Assembly (NCBI GenBank): GCA_021904315.1
Contig: CM038918.1
Span: 19,715,303-19,779,302 of the forward strand
Source: Sphagnum magellanicum
Lineage: Eukaryota; Streptophyta; Sphagnopsida; Sphagnales; Sphagnaceae
Reading direction: 5' to 3'
DNA: 64,000 nucleotides
Within the stretch, counting starts at the first letter, position 1; each line of letters begins with the position of its first letter. The notes beneath the pieces are model-generated. The model searched no databases, had not been told where the DNA came from, and saw only the letters and a program-made list of their open reading frames with translations. The position numbers and the translations under genes were made by a program. Shown piece after piece: positions 59,601 to 64,000 of this stretch.

Positions 59601-62600
59601 TGGCAACAATTTTATTTTATTTATTAAAAAAACATTTTGGGGGTCTTTTCTTGGGAATAATAATAAGAACTCAGACTTTTGTTTTTTCTTAAATGTTATT
59701 TCTTTCCTACCTGTTCTATAGCCAAATTAGGCTAAATCTTTTTGTGCATGATCGCCGGTTTGGCTGAGCTTTTATTTTTTGGTGGCGAATTTTAGCCACT
59801 TGGTGACCAAAAGAAAAGGGGGCTATGAATCATGTAAAAAACATTTTGGGGACAAAAAAGAAATGGCCCAAAGTTGCCATCTTTGGAGGAAAAAAAGTTT
59901 GAAATCGCCAAATTTAGACTCCAGGCTCTAGCATGTGGCTAAAATATACAAAACACCCATGAATTATTATTTTTATTATATTAATTTAAAATTTTAAAAA
60001 ATCGCCAGAAATTGGAGTTTTTTTTTTTTGGTTGAATAAAATGTTGTTTCTTCAAAAGTCATCAATTAATGCTAATTTTATCTTGGGAGGCTTGCCTTCT
60101 ATTACTAAATTAAAAAATTGGGGGAAAAAACCCCTTGTACTAGCATATGGATAAGCATTTAGGTTGGGAAAAAAAAAAATCCAAAAAGACTTTATTTGTG
60201 TGAATCAAGAATATATTAAAAAAGGTGAATGCTAGTTAGAAATTATTCTTTTTCTCCAAATGATTATTTTTTTAGAATTAAGAAAAAACTAAGAAAATCA
60301 TGTTGGTTAGAAATGATTTTATTTTTTTTCAAACAAAGTTTATGTTTTAGAATGAAAAATAAATTAAAAAAGTGAATATTGGTTAGAGATTATTCTTTAG
60401 TAAAAAAAAGGTTATTTCTTATTATCAAGATTTTTTTTTAAAAAAATGCATTCTTTTAGATAGTACTTTTTTTAAGTTTATTTTTTAAAATCAACTTGAA
60501 TTAAGAAAGTGGGGTGGAGAATCCTAGATGATAAAGGGTTGTGTGCAAAGGGAAAGTTGTAAATATTATCAATTTTTGACAAATTGAAATTCAATTGGGA
60601 TTAAACAATATAAAGTTTTTAGGAATAACCTAACAATAATAATAATAATTAGGTTGATTTTTCTTCATCGAACTTCAGATTTGTGCTATTTCACATTACC
60701 AATGATAATTTTCTATGCACATGATTATTTCAATAGTTTGATGTTTACATAAGTCAAGGCTCTCATTGAAAAGATTTATCCTTTTGCAATTTTGACTACC
60801 TAATCTTATATTACATGAATTAAGGGAAAATGATTATCTACACTTTCACATCTTAATTTTTACATTTTAATTGCACCAAAAAAATTGAGGCAAAAAATTG
60901 AAGTAAATGTCTTCAAGGCAAATCTTAAACTAATAAATTATATATGCAAATTGGATGGCCAAATTTTTATTTATTTTTGAACAATTGTCATTGCCCTTAA
61001 AAGGATGGACATTGCAAACTTTACACGCATCATCATAAATCCTTTGTGAATTTGTAGATATCAAATCAAGGGTGGATCGACAATCTGACCACAACATGAA
61101 GCTAAAAAAGAAGCTTTAATTATAAGTACCCACTCCATTCAAGACTTTACATTATGAGACCTATTTCACAAGCTCATGAAAGTGATGAAAGCAAATCCTT
61201 TTAATTGAGCTAGTATTAGAATCATTGATCTAACCACTACAAATCAATCTATTGTATTAATTGCAAATGACCCAAACATCAAGAATAACCCGGCCTTTTC
61301 AATCCATTTGTCAATGTACATAAGGATCAATAAGCAAAAGAGTAGTTAGCCATCAAGAACTTCATAATACTACTAACATTGATGAAACTTGCCTTTCAAC
61401 AAACCAAAAATTTGTCAAACAAAATAATAGCATAGTTGAATAAGCTAGATTACAAACCATCATCCTCTAGAATCTTTTACGAAATTTCTAACCAAAATGG
61501 TCATCATAATTAGAGTGAAAGAAGAAACACGTGTTAGAGCCTTCAACCTTTAAGCAAAAACATGTTACAATGATTCAAATCAAAACCTAAATTACAACTT
61601 TTGCACAATTGCATCATAACATTTTGCATGAGGCATGGAGGAAATTTTTGCAAGGTTTGAAACAACTTGTATTGTTAACGTGCATTGAAATGACTGTTGC
61701 TATTTGTATGTAAACAATGGTTTGGAACAAATGGAAACCTAACAAGATTATTTTGCCCACACCAATTGGAACAAGTTTAGTTTTAGTACTTGAGTTGGGA
61801 GCAACAATAAAAATGCAACTAAACATGGTAAAATCATTTGATAAGACTACCATCCCATATATATTTAACATATCTTCCAAAATTGAGAAATGATCAAACA
61901 AAATATGCATATAAAGTCTAAGTTTTTTCAAAATGATTCAATTGTCAATGGTGTGAAATGATCCTTCACTACACCTTCCTTCACATTTGATATAAATTTG
62001 TTTATTAATACTAGTTCATTTATTAATTACTCATTGAACTTATTAACACTTTGCTTAAAAGCTTCTTGACCCAATGCCATGAGTTATTGATAACGCTCAT
62101 TTGTATTCATTCTCAGCTTCAAACCTTCTGTTTTCACTATTGGAGAAATAAGTATGTTAACCCACAATGCATTTTTGTGATCCAAAAAGTGATAGAATAC
62201 ATTACAACAAAAAATAAATGCAAGAAAGTTGTTTAAACCTCCCAAGAAGTCCTTAAAGGAAATGAATTTTGACACAATTTCACATAGTTATAGTTCAATT
62301 GATGCCTCCTCACCCATGTTTTTGTGGTGGTCAATTTGATTGTGAAGTGAAGAGGTTTGGGGATATTTTCTAGTTTAGGTGGGGGGTTGGGGGAACCTTG
62401 GGCAACTAACCAACTTGTGGTTAGGTTGGGGGAAGAGGGAATAACTTGTGAATCGTGGTTCAAACTTTGGATTCACGCCAACCTTTTCAAAACCTGCTAC
62501 ATGCTTTATATGTACCATAGTTTCCCTTTACCATTGCGGCAATAATTTATTTTTTTCATTAAATGCTTTTTCTTTTTCAAAATTAGTTGTCCACAATGCC

Positions 62601-64000
62601 AAAAGTTCTAGAAATAGTATTGTTGTTTATTGTACATGAATATTTTGTCTATTATGAGTCTAAATGGCCAGGTCTTTGAAAGTGCTGGAATTCTAAGAAA
62701 TTTTTATTGTTATTTCAGGACTGAAAAATGTAAAATAAATAAATATTCAACAACAAAATGAAGAAATAGTAAAGGTATTCTGGTATCATGTAGGTGGTTG
62801 TGGGAGTTTTTCTTTGACTTGAAAAGAAAAGTTCTTTGTTCTTTTTGCTGGTCGTAGTGACTAAGGGTTCCTGGGCCCTTAGTCACCAGTACAAATATTT
62901 TTCTATACGCAATAGAGTTCTGTTAGAATAATGACAAAGATAACATTCTAAGGTAAGTTTGTCCCTCCTAAGAGGATTTCTAATCGTGCTCAATATGTAA
63001 CTCTGGATAATAAAATTAAATGTCTAAGTTTAGCTGTTTGTTTTTTCGCAACCCCACCAATAAAACTTGAACTGGAACTGCATATACGCAGGGGACTATT
63101 ACAGCAAACCACTTGGACTGATCATTATGATCGACCATTTAGAAATACTGAGCCTCAGTCAGGTCCAATTTATTACACTCGTTTTTGGGGGTCCACAACT
63201 GTGTTGCACCTTTTACCAGCCTCAGCAAGCTGCACAAAATTGGTGCAGAAAAACCAATTTCCTGAGCTAAACTGGCACATTTTGCCTTTTTTGCAATAAA
63301 TTTTACTGTCTGGAGTCACATACGGAGCACCCTTGGAGGTGCTCTAACATGGTGCATGACCCTCCAAACCTAAGTTTAAGTATTGGCTCATGCTTTCATG
63401 CTACCATCACTAGCTACACAAAACACAAGGAGCACAAAATATCCACCTTCTTAGAAAAAGCCACCATTTTGACAAAGTAAAACCATGTGTGGGACCTCCT
63501 TCCTACACGTGTTCTTATTCATTCATTTAACTCCTGTATTCATAGGTATAATAGGCCTTTTGTAAAGGCCTAAAGTGCCACTTGCCTGTACTCCCTTGTT
63601 ATTGCGTGCGTTTAGGTATCATAATGGTGTGTGTTCACCTTGTAATGCTTTATAATATGTAAGGCCCGTTTGTGGGGCCACGTTCTTCAAATGTGAGGCT
63701 ATATGCAACCATGAGTACATCCTCAAAATGTGGGGTTAGACTCAACTATTGGTACATTCTTGAAATGTAGGGGAGGATTGAGCTACCATCTCACCCTAGG
63801 TTGTCACTTATGTATGCCCCACCCTGAGGTCTTACCTTACATGTTCATTAGGATATTCATTTGCCCCCCATCTCACAACTCACAACTAGAGAGGAGAAAT
63901 AATAGACCAGAGCAAATAATAAATCCATGACCCAGATCTTTTTGGGGCCACTTGAAATGGGAGGTGGAAAACACCTACCTTCTCATACATGATGGCCAAT
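59601..64000. other. AT-rich intergenic stretch, no gene
   Basis: Begins with a fragment of the dispersed gene-edge repeat (about 59718–59900). Two small hairpins occur: GTGACTAAGGG with its complement at 62857–62886 (11-bp arms, 8-base loop), and GAGCACC/GGTGCTC at 63325–63344. Open frames (for example 61614–61931) have no recognised domains. Composition becomes less AT-rich after about 62.8 kb, so another gene may begin beyond the window. Confidence 0.45.

Overview
The window is nuclear DNA of a land plant. Five genes have spliceosomal introns with GT–AG ends (one GC–AG), and one of them encodes a plastid-targeted ribosomal protein. An ASR3-like trihelix factor, plant-type telo-boxes and a LINE fit the same picture. 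Low gene density and short introns (about 80–860 bp) make a non-seed plant (bryophyte, lycophyte or fern) my best guess, but the species cannot be read from the sequence. No prokaryotic, organellar or viral gene content was seen.

Layout: 1–7.3 kb is AT-rich and gene-free. It holds a degenerate tandem array (3.4–4.05 kb) and a long imperfect inverted repeat (about 4.23–5.76 kb). 7.43–10.34 kb (+) is an 8-exon CTD phosphatase (FCP1/CPL3–CPL4 class: FCP1 homology domain plus BRCT). Tail-to-tail with it, 11.33–12.93 kb (−) is the nuclear gene for plastid ribosomal protein L6. 13.5–16 kb is intergenic with a TIR transposon, tandem repeats and a 208-bp MITE flanked by TAA. 17.48–18.76 kb (−) is a 7-exon HMGB protein, with a leader region up to about 20 kb. 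20.1–22.4 kb is a gene-like, less AT-rich block whose minus strand carries a telo-box/CT-rich promoter signature but no protein I recognise.

22.5–43.4 kb is an AT-rich desert of old, diverged repeats. These include direct duplicates (30.7–34.3 versus 35.1–39.1 kb) and an inverted copy (40.3–40.65 kb). 43.58–44.83 kb (−) is a trihelix transcription factor. 46.30–47.98 kb (−) is a 5'-truncated LINE with a long reverse-transcriptase ORF. 48–55.3 kb is intergenic, with a second copy of the TIR transposon at 49.6 kb. 55.66–59.40 kb (−) is a complete 6-exon RPN9, the 26S proteasome lid subunit. 59.6–64 kb is AT-rich and gene-free.

The genes are unrelated housekeeping or regulatory genes: Pol II CTD dephosphorylation, plastid translation, chromatin architecture, transcriptional regulation and proteasome lid. 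No operon-like or clustered pathway is evident. I found no convincing new biological system. The most interesting unexplained items are the foldback structure, two unusual perfect 18-bp hairpins, a paired intronic repeat inside RPN9, the two-copy TIR family, and the unrecognised minus-strand transcription unit near 21.2–21.8 kb. Exon coordinates were worked out by hand from splice signals, reading phase and remembered family conservation, not from alignments or transcripts.
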